Origin: Flavobacteriaceae bacterium UBA6268 | GTDB taxonomy: Bacteria; Bacteroidota; Bacteroidia; Flavobacteriales; Flavobacteriaceae | Direction of reading: 5' to 3' | DNA length: 64,000 nt | Assembly: GCA_002440705.1 (NCBI GenBank) | Contig: DJVA01000005.1 | Span: forward strand, 1 to 64,000 | Shown here: piece after piece, positions 42,344 to 50,090 of the stretch | Layout: each line of letters starts with the position of its first letter | How positions within the stretch are numbered: the stretch's first letter is position 1 | Notes under the pieces: generated by a model | Told to the model about the DNA's origin: nothing | The model's database searches: none | Seen by the model: only the letters and a program-made list of their open reading frames with translations | Translations under genes and position numbers: made by a program

Positions 42344-43783
42344 ATGAAAACAACAATTTCCATGGGGAGGAAATTGAATTTCTTCCTCTTTTTTGCCATA
42401 ATAATTAATTTTAATGGATACTCTCAGGAACTACCCTGTGGTACGGTTATGCCAGAAGGCTTCAATTTCAGCAAGCCATTTCAAATGATTTATCAGGAAG
42501 AGACAGAACCCCCTCTTGATCGGCAATTTGTATTAAAAATACATTTTTGGGATCTGGCAGAGGATGGAGGACAAAATGATATCGTTGTTACGGAGTACCA
42601 ACGCTTGAAAGTTGTTGCTGAATTGAACAAGGCTTTTAATGATATTAATATTTTCTTCAAATATGACGGATCTAGTGTAATAAACTCTTCATATTGGCTT
42701 GAGTTTGACTACAACACTGAAGCCCATTGCGTGCCTTACGGAGGGCCATGTTTTACAGGTTTTGTAAGGGATAATGACTATTTTCTGGAAGGAGCATTGA
42801 ATATTTATTCTCCGGATGTTGTTGAGAATGTTGGGGCTTATGCGCTTTTTGACTATACCCAAGGAATTGTTGCAGGTGTAGTAATGCCATTTGATTATGT
42901 AGATTATGATGAATTTGCTACTGCTTGGCAACACGAGGTAGGGCATTTTTTTGGTTTATTTCACACTTTTGAAAGCTGTGGGGGTAATTGTATTGAGAAT
43001 GTTGCGCGAGAAGAGGAAATAAATTTTAATGCTGATACTGCTGGTGATGATATCATAGATACTTATGCAACTAAAACGTATTATAACATTACCGATTGTT
43101 TGTATGATGATACACAATTGGATCCGACTGGAAGGCCTTATGTTGATTATCCACCACAGGCAGACAATTTTATGAGTTATGCGCCTGACGAATGCCGAGC
43201 TGTTTTCACCTCTGATCAAATTGCTGAGATGAGAGCTTTTATAGATTGGTTTGAAGAACATCCCGATGGGATAACGTTTATTAATAATTACCACGTATCA
43301 ATATTATATGAACCATATAAAGGGATTTATTATAACAGTGGTCCAATGACTCACGATCACCACCCTTTTTTCCAGCCAGGATTTGACTATAAATTTGTGG
43401 ATACTAGCCAAGCGGCAGTTTACAATCAACCCTCTGATTATGAAGACACTTCATTTTGGTATGGACAGCCCGTTGCCTACTACCCGTCCTCCTATGATCA
43501 GCCTATTGAGCATTTTAATCATTCAGCATTTTATATTGTACAGTTGGGAGATGAAACTTATCGCAAGTGCTATAACAATGCTAATCGCAGTGCAAGTTTT
43601 GGTAATTTGATTTATTTTGAAGATGGTTATCCAAATGGTAATTACACAGTTACACCAAAAGACTCAACCCAAATAAATAGTCCTACTCTAATAAATGAGT
43701 TGGATCCTGGATTGTACAATGTTCAAAAAACCTATAATGATGGGACTGAAGAGCAAGTGATGATTTTAAAAGATAATCAGTAA
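42344..43783 (+). CDS. Secreted M43 (pappalysin/cytophagalysin-type) metalloprotease
   Basis: Extracellular zinc protease (479 residues). Signal peptide MGRKLNFFLFFAIIINFNGYSQ follows a short leader; the ATG at 42344 is kept although Met7 is equally possible. The metzincin signature HEVGHFFGLFH has His197, Glu198, His201 and His207, and the Met-turn is NFMSYAPDECRAVF (Met near 294). Several Cys pairs (Cys32, Cys129, Cys136, Cys212, Cys216) should form disulfides. The C-terminus (about 395-479) resembles a beta-sandwich but does not match a standard T9SS tail as well as the next gene. The gene is AT-rich. It lies 14 bp upstream of the LRR gene. Confidence 0.87.
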   Translation: MKTTISMGRKLNFFLFFAIIINFNGYSQELPCGTVMPEGFNFSKPFQMIYQEETEPPLDRQFVLKIHFWDLAEDGGQNDIVVTEYQRLKVVAELNKAFNDINIFFKYDGSSVINSSYWLEFDYNTEAHCVPYGGPCFTGFVRDNDYFLEGALNIYSPDVVENVGAYALFDYTQGIVAGVVMPFDYVDYDEFATAWQHEVGHFFGLFHTFESCGGNCIENVAREEEINFNADTAGDDIIDTYATKTYYNITDCLYDDTQLDPTGRPYVDYPPQADNFMSYAPDECRAVFTSDQIAEMRAFIDWFEEHPDGITFINNYHVSILYEPYKGIYYNSGPMTHDHHPFFQPGFDYKFVDTSQAAVYNQPSDYEDTSFWYGQPVAYYPSSYDQPIEHFNHSAFYIVQLGDETYRKCYNNANRSASFGNLIYFEDGYPNGNYTVTPKDSTQINSPTLINELDPGLYNVQKTYNDGTEEQVMILKDNQ

Positions 43784-43797
43784 ATTTAATGTGAGCT

Positions 43798-44766
43798 ATG
43801 GGTAAGGTGGTTATCATATTGATAATTTTCTTTTTTGGACCTGTTTTAAAGGCCCAAATCACCCTGATCCCCGATCCCGAATTCGAACAGTTCTTGGTTT
43901 CCGAAGGGATCGATACAGACGGAACAGTGAACGGGCAGGTTTTTACTGCGGATATCTCCGATGAAACCACTTTGAACATCAGTATGCTGCCCTTTTTGCA
44001 GGACCTAACCGGTATCCAGGACTTTTCCAGTTTGGAAGAATTGTTGCTCTATCAGGTGGATGTATCCCAGTTGGACCTCTCACAGAATACGTTGTTGTGG
44101 CGATTGGTCTTGGACGATCTAAGCCTCGATGCCCTGGATCTTTCGAACAATGTTAATTTGACCCACCTTAATTTGTCCCTTAACTCTCCTTCGGATTTAT
44201 TTTCGGGAGCTATCGATGCCATTGACTTGAGCCAGAATGTGTTATTGGAAAGTGTCAACATAGGAGATGGCTTTTTGGAAATCGATGTCTCAAACAATCC
44301 GAATATCGATTTTATCGAATTGAAAGGGTCGCCAGTACTATTGTTTGTGAACTTACAAAATGGAAACAATGAAGGCATTGGTTTTCTAGACATTCAAAAC
44401 AATCCTAGCCTTCAGTGCATACAGGTGGACGATCCGGTTGCGGTTATTGAAGGCACTCAACCCCCTTATGATGGATGGTTTATAGATATTAACCCACCCG
44501 AAATATCGGATAATTGTGTATTGGGCATAGCCGAAAACAGTACTGTAGTGCCCCTGCTTTCACCCAACCCCGTACGGAACCAACTTAGCATTCAAAGCCA
44601 AGTCCCTTTAACCCGGGTGGTCTTTTACAACCTATTGAGCCAGCCACTCTTGGAGGTAACTTCGGGGTTTGATTCCTTGGATGTAACGGCCCTTCCTTCG
44701 GGTTTGCTGCTGCTGGAAGTCGTTTCACCACAAGGACGTACGATGGTGAAAGTGGTGAAGGAGTAG
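43798..44766 (+). CDS. Secreted leucine-rich-repeat-like protein with T9SS sorting domain
   Basis: Signal peptide MGKVVIILIIFFFGPVLKAQ is followed by irregular leucine-rich repeats (about 60-240, e.g. SLEELLLYQVDVSQLDLSQNT, LDALDLSNNVNLTHLNLS, each kept short) of the type in bacterial internalin-like proteins. The last 75 residues (PLLSPNPVRNQLS to VKVVKE) make a type A T9SS C-terminal domain. Its role may be adhesion or substrate recognition. It is the second gene of a pair with the M43 protease, and the gap of 14 bp suggests one message. Base composition is closer to the genome norm than in the protease gene. Confidence 0.85.
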   Translation: MGKVVIILIIFFFGPVLKAQITLIPDPEFEQFLVSEGIDTDGTVNGQVFTADISDETTLNISMLPFLQDLTGIQDFSSLEELLLYQVDVSQLDLSQNTLLWRLVLDDLSLDALDLSNNVNLTHLNLSLNSPSDLFSGAIDAIDLSQNVLLESVNIGDGFLEIDVSNNPNIDFIELKGSPVLLFVNLQNGNNEGIGFLDIQNNPSLQCIQVDDPVAVIEGTQPPYDGWFIDINPPEISDNCVLGIAENSTVVPLLSPNPVRNQLSIQSQVPLTRVVFYNLLSQPLLEVTSGFDSLDVTALPSGLLLLEVVSPQGRTMVKVVKE

Positions 44767-44774
44767 TGACTGAT

Positions 44775-44808
44775 TACTTTTTTGCATTGCCCAAAAAAGT
44801 ACCAAAAA
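44775..44808. repeat. 34-bp hairpin repeat, copy 2
   Basis: Identical in 34 bases to the copy at 42021-42054: stem TACTTTTTTG/CAAAAAAGTA, loop CATTGCC. It begins 8 bp after the stop codon of the LRR gene. Confidence 0.78.
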
Positions 44809-44856
44809 GTCTAGCGCTGCACTCGATAATGCTTAGTTTTAAAAAAATGAGCATGG

Positions 44857-44970
44857 CTCCTCCCTTTAGTCAAAGGGAGGTGGCTTGGCGCTTAGTGCCA
44901 AGGCGGAGGGTTTGTTTTCAAACTCCCCCGTCCGTTCCGGACGTACCCCTCTTTGTCTAAAGAGGGGAGC
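44857..44970. repeat. Dispersed palindromic element, copy B (short-loop form)
   Basis: A chain of hairpins: CCTCCCTTT/AAAGGGAGG (44859-44880), GGCGCTTAGTGCC, GGAGGGTTTG/CAAACTCC, CGTCCG-TTC-CGGACG, and CCCCTCTTT/AAAGAGGGG (44946-44967) with loop GTCT. The end hairpins are near mirror images of each other. In copies A and C the last loop is replaced by a longer insert. Confidence 0.78.
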
Positions 44971-45017
44971 TCCCAACTAGGTTAAGTCATGGTAAATAAA
45001 GCAGCCAAGTTTTTATT

Positions 45018-45108
45018 CGGAGGGTTTGTTTTCAAACTCCCCCCGTCCGTTCCGGACGTACCCCTCGGAGCCTGTCCTGAGCCTGTTGAAGGATCTAAAG
45101 AGGGGAGC
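45018..45108. repeat. Dispersed palindromic element, copy C (long-loop form)
   Basis: Shares its left part (CGGAGGGTTTGTTTTC) with copy B and its right 75 bp with copy A, differing from A at only a few bases. It lies 50 bp from copy B and beside the end of the M28 peptidase gene. The stretch 44767-45160 holds no gene. Confidence 0.78.
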
Positions 45109-45160
45109 CCTCTAGCCCCTCAACTACCGCACGGGCCATGCAGCCTGCAACAACTACATT

Positions 45161-46624
45161 CTACTCCACGCCATGCAACGCCTTATAGGCCGCCTCGTAC
45201 TTGTCGCCCGCTACCCAAGTGGGGAACGTGGGGTCGTTGGCAATGAGCCTGCCCGATAGCACGTACCCTTGGTAAAACTTGAGGAGGTAGTCGTAGTCCA
45301 GCGAGTCGGCCTCGTCGTCGGCCTGGTGGTAGTACTTCTCAATGGCCTCGTCGAAGGCATCAAAGCCCGTAGAGTAGGTGGGTGCTGGGATGCCTTTTTG
45401 GGCAAAGTACACGTTGTCACTGCGGTCGAACAGGTTTTGCTCCGGGGCCGGGTCGCCAACAGCTTTCAGGCCAAAGGCCGCTGCACCTGTTTCTATGTTG
45501 TGTTGGGCCGAAGTGCGCTCCAGACCCACAATGGTGGCCAGACCGGTGTTGTTGTAGCCCCCGCCATCGGTATTGAAACAATAGGCCATTTGCTTCAAGG
45601 GAATGACCGGGTGCTCCACGTAGTAGCCACTGCCCAACAGCCCCAGTTCCTCCCCGGTAAAGAAAATGAACAGGGCCGAACGCTTGGTAGGGTATTGGGC
45701 TAGGTTTTCGGCCATCGACAGCACGGCGGTGACCCCGATGCCGTTGTCGCGGGCCCCGTTGTAAATGGAATCGCCCTCGGCATTGGGACGCCCGATGCCA
45801 ATGTGGTCGTAGTGGGCGGAGTAGATGACGTATTCGTTTTTCAGTTGGGGGTCTGTGCCCTCAATGATCCCAATCACGTTTTGGGTGGGCAGGGCCGTGC
45901 TGCGCTTCCCGTCCGAGGCTAGGGTGAAGGGCATTGAGCTTCCCACGGCAAAGCCGGGGTCCTTGGCGTGGATGTTCACCCATACATGCGGAAGGGGAGT
46001 TTCGGGGGTTTCCTCTTTTTTGTTGGTAATTTTTTGCGACCAGTTGTGCTTGAGGTTGGTCCAGGGCCCTTCCTCGATATCCACCAGTTCCACCAGGCCA
46101 ATGGCACCCAACTCTCGGGCGCGCTTCCTTTTTTCCTTGGCGGCGCCATAAAGGCTCCGGATGTTTTGCCCCTTTTCGGTACCTCCGTACACCACCACCA
46201 GCTTGCCCTTAAGGTCATGCCCCTCCAAGTCGCTTTCGGTGCCATAACCCAAGAATAGGGCTTCCCCTTTTAGGTCCAGCGCAGGCATTTCCAGCGTGAG
46301 GTTGAGGGGGTAGCTGGTTCCTTTCAGACTTAGGTTCACGAATTGCGGAACCTGAATCCGTTCCAGATCGAAGGTTTGGTAGTACGATCCCGTGCCAGGA
46401 ATGGGTTGTGCCCCGTAGCGGCGCAATTGATTGGCCAGGTAGAGGGCCGCCATTTTGTTGCCTTTGCTGCCCGTGTCGCGGCCTTCCAACAGGTCGTCGG
46501 AAAGGAAGTACAGGTGGCTTTGGATGGTGTTCTTCTGAACCGTGGCAGCGGCTTTTTCTTTGTCCGATTGGGCGCAGGCCACTTGGGTAAGCAACAAGAG
46601 GCCAAGGAGGAGGGAGTGTTTCAT
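45161..46624 (-). CDS. M28 family aminopeptidase (PA domain, lipoprotein-like signal)
   Basis: Secreted di-zinc aminopeptidase (487 residues from the ATG at 46624; the frame upstream adds a non-conserved tail). Signal MKHSLLLGLLLLTQVACAQS with a possible lipobox at VAC. A PA domain lies about 75-230 (LVVVYGGTEKG). The M28 catalytic core has SAHYDHIG (His), GARDNGIGVTAVL (bridging Asp), FFTGEELGLLGS (Glu pair), FNTDGGGYNNTG (Asp) and a final YYHQADDEADSLDYDY (His). GC-rich relative to the flanks. Single gene, with a near-consensus box TATCTTTA (minus, 46638-46631). Confidence 0.93.
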   Translation of the reverse strand: MKHSLLLGLLLLTQVACAQSDKEKAAATVQKNTIQSHLYFLSDDLLEGRDTGSKGNKMAALYLANQLRRYGAQPIPGTGSYYQTFDLERIQVPQFVNLSLKGTSYPLNLTLEMPALDLKGEALFLGYGTESDLEGHDLKGKLVVVYGGTEKGQNIRSLYGAAKEKRKRARELGAIGLVELVDIEEGPWTNLKHNWSQKITNKKEETPETPLPHVWVNIHAKDPGFAVGSSMPFTLASDGKRSTALPTQNVIGIIEGTDPQLKNEYVIYSAHYDHIGIGRPNAEGDSIYNGARDNGIGVTAVLSMAENLAQYPTKRSALFIFFTGEELGLLGSGYYVEHPVIPLKQMAYCFNTDGGGYNNTGLATIVGLERTSAQHNIETGAAAFGLKAVGDPAPEQNLFDRSDNVYFAQKGIPAPTYSTGFDAFDEAIEKYYHQADDEADSLDYDYLLKFYQGYVLSGRLIANDPTFPTWVAGDKYEAAYKALHGVE

Positions 46625-46698
46625 AGGGTTTAAAGATATGGAAATAAGACGGTCTTTAAGGGGATGTGTTACAGATGGAGCGTTACCCACCTGCAACC

Positions 46699-47835
46699 CT
46701 AACTATACCGCACCTTCCTCAAAATCCTACTGGCATCCTTGAACGACTGGTAGACGGCGCCATTGATTTCCTTTAAAAATTCCCGCGACTCCAGCAGCTT
46801 GTCCTTGGCGTCCTGGAAGTCGTTCAGGAAACAGATAAGGTAGGTGGCAGGCAGTCGTTGCAGGTCTTTTTCTTCCCGCCCAGATAATGGCACCTTTTTT
46901 TTCAGCTTGTCCAACAGGGCATTGTTGGCGTTGAAGATGTGGTACAGCGTGCGCTTGTTGAACTGCGGGGCCTCGAACACCAACTGGGAGTCGATGTGGT
47001 AGCTGCCGTTTTCGTTGAAGGTAATCATCACCTCCTCCAAAGGATAGTACTTGTACTGCTCGTTGAGCCCTAGGTGCACGTATTCGGTGATCTTGAAATA
47101 GTCGCCCGTAAACTCAATACTAATCTCGTCCAAGGCCGAGTAGAAGAGCCGCACCTGTTCGTTGATGAGTTCGATGTCCACCCTGGAGTAATAGGTAGTG
47201 CCCTTTACGTGCTTGGTAAGCCCGGCCCAGCACACCACAAACAGTTCCTTGAACACCTTGTAATGCGATTCGAGGTCGCTGTGGCGGTGGTTGATGAAGT
47301 CGATCACCCCATCCAGGGTCTGCTCGATGCTGTTCATGCTCTGCTGCTCGATGCTCTTTACGATTTCGGAATTCACGTCCTGGATGACGATGTCGAAATC
47401 CTTGGGCATGGAAATGCTGCCGTCCCGCATAAAGATGGAGCCGCCCCAGTACTTCCAGATGTTCTTGCGCAGGGAGGTAATCTTGCCCGTAGGCCTTATG
47501 GTGACCAGCCCTACCACCTTGTCTTCGGGGAGGTGGGGGAACATCACGTTTTCGTAGGCAATGAGCGGGGCGTTGGTGAGGTAGGCATTGACGAGGTTCT
47601 GGAGTTTGCTGTCGTCGAAGAAGTCCACCCCCGTAATCTCGTTGCTCTCGTCCTCTACCCCCACCACGATGTAACTGTTGTTTTTGGGGTTGCTGTTGGA
47701 AAGGGCACAGATGTGCTTCAGGAACTTCGCCTTCCCTTCCTTGCTCCCTAGGTCGATACGCCGCTTTTTGTCATAAAAACTGCTCTCGTCGTTGTGGGCG
47801 AGCAGGTTTTTGATGAGGAGGCGTTTGTTGATCAA
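46699..47835 (-). CDS. AlbA_2 (Schlafen-type) nucleic-acid/ATP-binding domain protein
   Basis: The N-terminal half (about 10-150) is an AlbA_2 domain: ESSFYDKKRRIDLGSKEGKAKFLKHICALSN and YIVVGVEDE (each family motif, shortened), as in Schlafen-related proteins often encoded with phage-defence or regulatory functions. The C-terminal half (about 160-378) has no known domain. It begins with TTG at 47835; the codons upstream end in TAG at 47853 without any ATG, and the first residues (MINKRLLIKNLLAHNDES) fit the family, so TTG is accepted. The start lies beside an inserted-looking element (see 47850-48342). GC-rich. Confidence 0.83.
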   Translation of the reverse strand: MINKRLLIKNLLAHNDESSFYDKKRRIDLGSKEGKAKFLKHICALSNSNPKNNSYIVVGVEDESNEITGVDFFDDSKLQNLVNAYLTNAPLIAYENVMFPHLPEDKVVGLVTIRPTGKITSLRKNIWKYWGGSIFMRDGSISMPKDFDIVIQDVNSEIVKSIEQQSMNSIEQTLDGVIDFINHRHSDLESHYKVFKELFVVCWAGLTKHVKGTTYYSRVDIELINEQVRLFYSALDEISIEFTGDYFKITEYVHLGLNEQYKYYPLEEVMITFNENGSYHIDSQLVFEAPQFNKRTLYHIFNANNALLDKLKKKVPLSGREEKDLQRLPATYLICFLNDFQDAKDKLLESREFLKEINGAVYQSFKDASRILRKVRYS

Positions 47836-47849
47836 AGCTAAAAGCTTTT

Positions 47850-48342
47850 GCTATTGTTTATTATTATTTTTTATTGTTATTGTTGGAAGCTCCATCAAAT
47901 TTAGCTCCCTTTCGCTCTGAATGTTTCAGATAATTTATAAATTTTGAAAGTTGGTCTTCCAATTCTATGCATTTGTTTCGAAGCATATCATAGTCATTTT
48001 CATTTAAGTGCCTTCTGTCGAAAGCCCGTTGCAGTTGCGCTCGAGTTTCGGTACAGGAGCCTCTTGCAATGCTAAGGAAATTTATGAATTCCTTGTTTCC
48101 TCCACGCCCAAAATCTTCAGCGATATTATCCATTATGGATCCTGACGCACTATTGATTTGATCTCTAAGTTTATAATCCTGGGACAGAGGTGTATTTTTA
48201 ATATGGCTCCAAACCTCTTGGCAGATATTCCTTGCCAGCTGGTAAATTTCCAACTCTTCAAACGATTTATAATGTGCCATATTTTAGATATAAATCTTTA
48301 AAAATAACAATAAACAATGGCAATAAATAATAATCAATAGCT
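47850..48342. repeat. Imperfect inverted AT-rich repeats around the four-helix-bundle gene
   Basis: The left arm (47850-47884) and right arm (48301-48342) are reverse complements over about 30-35 bp with gaps: AATAACAATAAA matches exactly, then a 9-bp insertion, then AATAATAAACAATAGC against AATAATAATCAATAGC. The whole unit is AT-rich between two GC-rich genes, as if inserted. Such stem-forming ends are known from 23S rRNA intervening sequences that carry this protein type. Confidence 0.65.
47864..48280 (-). CDS. Four-helix-bundle protein (23S rRNA intervening-sequence type)
   Basis: 138 residues with the family core YKSFEELEIYQLARNICQEVW, QDYKLRDQINSASGSIMDNIAEDFGRGGNKEFINFLSIARGSCTETRAQL (each motif shortened) and helix 4 SKFINYL. 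It matches the S23/IVP family that is encoded in intervening sequences of rRNA genes and as a structural relative of Avd in diversity-generating retroelements. Here it stands alone, not in an rRNA gene or near a reverse transcriptase. The C-terminus ends in low-complexity Asn/Lys that reads into the left inverted repeat. The family's role is unknown; the context suggests a mobile unit. Confidence 0.9.
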   Translation of the reverse strand: MAHYKSFEELEIYQLARNICQEVWSHIKNTPLSQDYKLRDQINSASGSIMDNIAEDFGRGGNKEFINFLSIARGSCTETRAQLQRAFDRRHLNENDYDMLRNKCIELEDQLSKFINYLKHSERKGAKFDGASNNNNKK

Positions 48343-49106
48343 CACTTTCGATTCACAATCGTACTGCTCGCTTGGTCGGTACTCATCACCGTGAGGTCGG
48401 CGATGTTGACGTGGGGTGGGCGGGTGACGGTGAACCAAATGAGGTCGGCAATGTCCTCGGGACGCAGGGGGGCGAACCCTTGATAGACTTTGGCGGCACG
48501 TTGGGTATCCCCTTTAAAGCGCACCTCGCTGAACTCGGTTTCCACCATCCCCGGATTGATAGCCCCTACGCGGATGCCCTTGCCATTGAGGTCGATGCGC
48601 ATGCCCTGGTTAAGGGCGTCTACGGCATGCTTGCTGGCACAGTACACATTGCCGTTGGGGTACACCTCCTTCCCGGCCGTAGAGCCAATGTTGATGATGT
48701 GCCCCGACCGGCGGGCGATCATCCCCGGAAGGATGGCCTTAGACACATACAGCAGGCCCTTTACATTAATGTCCATCATGGCATCCCAATCGTCGAGGCT
48801 GCCGTCCTGTATGGGGTCGAGGCCGTGGGCGTTGCCGGCATTGTTGATGAGGAGGTCGATGTGGGAGAAGGCTTCGGGCAGGCTTTGGATGCTTTCGAAG
48901 ACCTTATTGCGGTCGCGTACGTCAAAATTGAGGGTATGGACTTCGGTACGTTGCGAGAGCTTTTGGGCCAGTTCGTCCAAGCGTTCTTGTCGGCGGCCGC
49001 AGAGGACCAAACGGAGGTGGTGTGCTGCAAAAAGCTGGGCGGTGGCTTTGCCAATTCCAGAGGTGGCTCCGGTAATGAGGGCTGTTTTTTGAGGGGTATT
49101 TTCCAT
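48342..49106 (-). CDS. Short-chain dehydrogenase/reductase, YdfG-like
   Basis: Classical SDR oxidoreductase (254 residues). Cofactor motif TGATSGIGKA (residues 15-24), NAG motif NNAGNA, catalytic Ser in IGSTAG and the YxxxK pair in YCASKHAVD (Tyr and Lys). It is close to 3-hydroxy acid dehydrogenases (YdfG), NADP-type, judging by the Arg in CGRRQER. Substrate unknown. The stop codon lies next to the right inverted repeat of the neighbouring element. GC-rich. The box TACCTTTA just upstream differs by one base from the -7 consensus. Confidence 0.93.
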   Translation of the reverse strand: MENTPQKTALITGATSGIGKATAQLFAAHHLRLVLCGRRQERLDELAQKLSQRTEVHTLNFDVRDRNKVFESIQSLPEAFSHIDLLINNAGNAHGLDPIQDGSLDDWDAMMDINVKGLLYVSKAILPGMIARRSGHIINIGSTAGKEVYPNGNVYCASKHAVDALNQGMRIDLNGKGIRVGAINPGMVETEFSEVRFKGDTQRAAKVYQGFAPLRPEDIADLIWFTVTRPPHVNIADLTVMSTDQASSTIVNRK

Positions 49107-49207
49107 TGCCTAAAGGTAGCGGTTCTTTAACATTTTTTAAAGTTAATTGACGGTTAAAGTTGCTGTTAAGGGGTGTTAAATGGCATGGTAGCGGGAAATT
49201 CATACAG

Positions 49208-49215
49208 TATGTTTG
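49208..49215 (+). promoter_or_regulatory. -7 box of the DUF4382 gene
   Basis: TATGTTTG, exact TAnnTTTG, overlapping the TTG at 49213 that therefore is not a start codon. Confidence 0.6.
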
Positions 49216-49236
49216 GGCTACAAACCTAAAAAATCA

Positions 49237-50031
49237 ATGATGATGAAAAACTTATGGAAAGGATTATTCCTAATGACACTAACCCTTGTATTTGTGTCTT
49301 GTAGCAAGAATGACGATGCCGGAAATACCGATCAGGGAACCGCAAACCTATCGGTAAAATTGGTAGACGCTCCGGGGGATTATGATGCCGTGTACATCGA
49401 CGTACAGGACGTCATGGTAAAGTACAATGGAGAAACTGACGAAGTATCCATTGGCGAAATCAATGCCGGTGTTTACAACCTCTTGGAATTGACAGGAGGC
49501 GTCTCGGCGGTTTTGGTGGATGATCAGCTACCTGCTGGATCGATCAGCCAGATACGCCTAGTTTTAGGCTCCCAGAATTCGGTGGTAGTAGATGGACAGA
49601 GCTATCCTTTGGATACCCCCAGTGCCCAACAATCTGGATTGAAGCTTCAGCTGCATCAGGACTTGGAGGAAGACGTGTATTATGAATACGTCCTCGACTT
49701 TGATGTGGACCAATCCATAGTTGTTCAGGGCAATGGGGGTTATAGCCTACACCCCAGCATCCAAGCTAGTTTGGTGGCCAACGCCGGGAAGATTTCCGGG
49801 GCGGTATTGCCGCTGGGATTCCAAACTTTGGTTACTGCCGATAATGGCACTACGGTAGTTTCGGCCTACACCGATGCCCAGGGAAATTATATGCTTTACG
49901 GACTACCGGAGGGAGCCTACAACCTCACCTTTGAAGCGGATGCTACCTTGGGAGTGCCTCCAATCACCCTCTCGGGAGTCAACGTTACCGCTGGGGTTAC
50001 CACCACTGTAGAAACGGTGACCTTCTTATAG
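49237..50031 (+). CDS. DUF4382 domain lipoprotein
   Basis: Lipoprotein (signal ...MKNLWKGLFLMTLTLVFVSC) with a DUF4382 domain: NLSVKLVDAPGDYDAVYIDVQDV and the later segment GSISQIRLVLGSQNSVVVDGQ, both shortened. A C-terminal carboxypeptidase-regulatory-like (Ig-fold) domain follows (about 190-265, KISGAVLPLGFQTLVTADNG). The function of DUF4382 is not known; surface or periplasmic location is expected. Three ATGs in a row at 49237, 49240 and 49243 make the exact start uncertain. Single gene with clear promoter and terminator. Confidence 0.88.
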   Translation: MMMKNLWKGLFLMTLTLVFVSCSKNDDAGNTDQGTANLSVKLVDAPGDYDAVYIDVQDVMVKYNGETDEVSIGEINAGVYNLLELTGGVSAVLVDDQLPAGSISQIRLVLGSQNSVVVDGQSYPLDTPSAQQSGLKLQLHQDLEEDVYYEYVLDFDVDQSIVVQGNGGYSLHPSIQASLVANAGKISGAVLPLGFQTLVTADNGTTVVSAYTDAQGNYMLYGLPEGAYNLTFEADATLGVPPITLSGVNVTAGVTTTVETVTFL

Positions 50032-50061
50032 GTTCCCGATTAATTAAACAAACAATAGTAA

Positions 50062-50090
50062 CTGGGTGCCTTTAGGGGCACCCTTTTTTT
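50062..50090 (+). terminator. Intrinsic terminator after the DUF4382 gene
   Basis: Seven-base stem GGGTGCC (50064-50070) with GGCACCC (50077-50083), loop TTTAGG, then seven T. It ends on the stop codon of the convergent aldo/keto reductase gene. Confidence 0.85.

Noticed and set aside
47074..47751. Plus-strand open frame opposite the AlbA_2 gene
   Set aside because: Antisense shadow; no signal, domain or promoter.
48372..49130. Plus-strand open frame of 252 codons opposite the SDR gene
   Set aside because: Shadow of a clear short-chain dehydrogenase in a GC-rich gene; composition of the translation is atypical.
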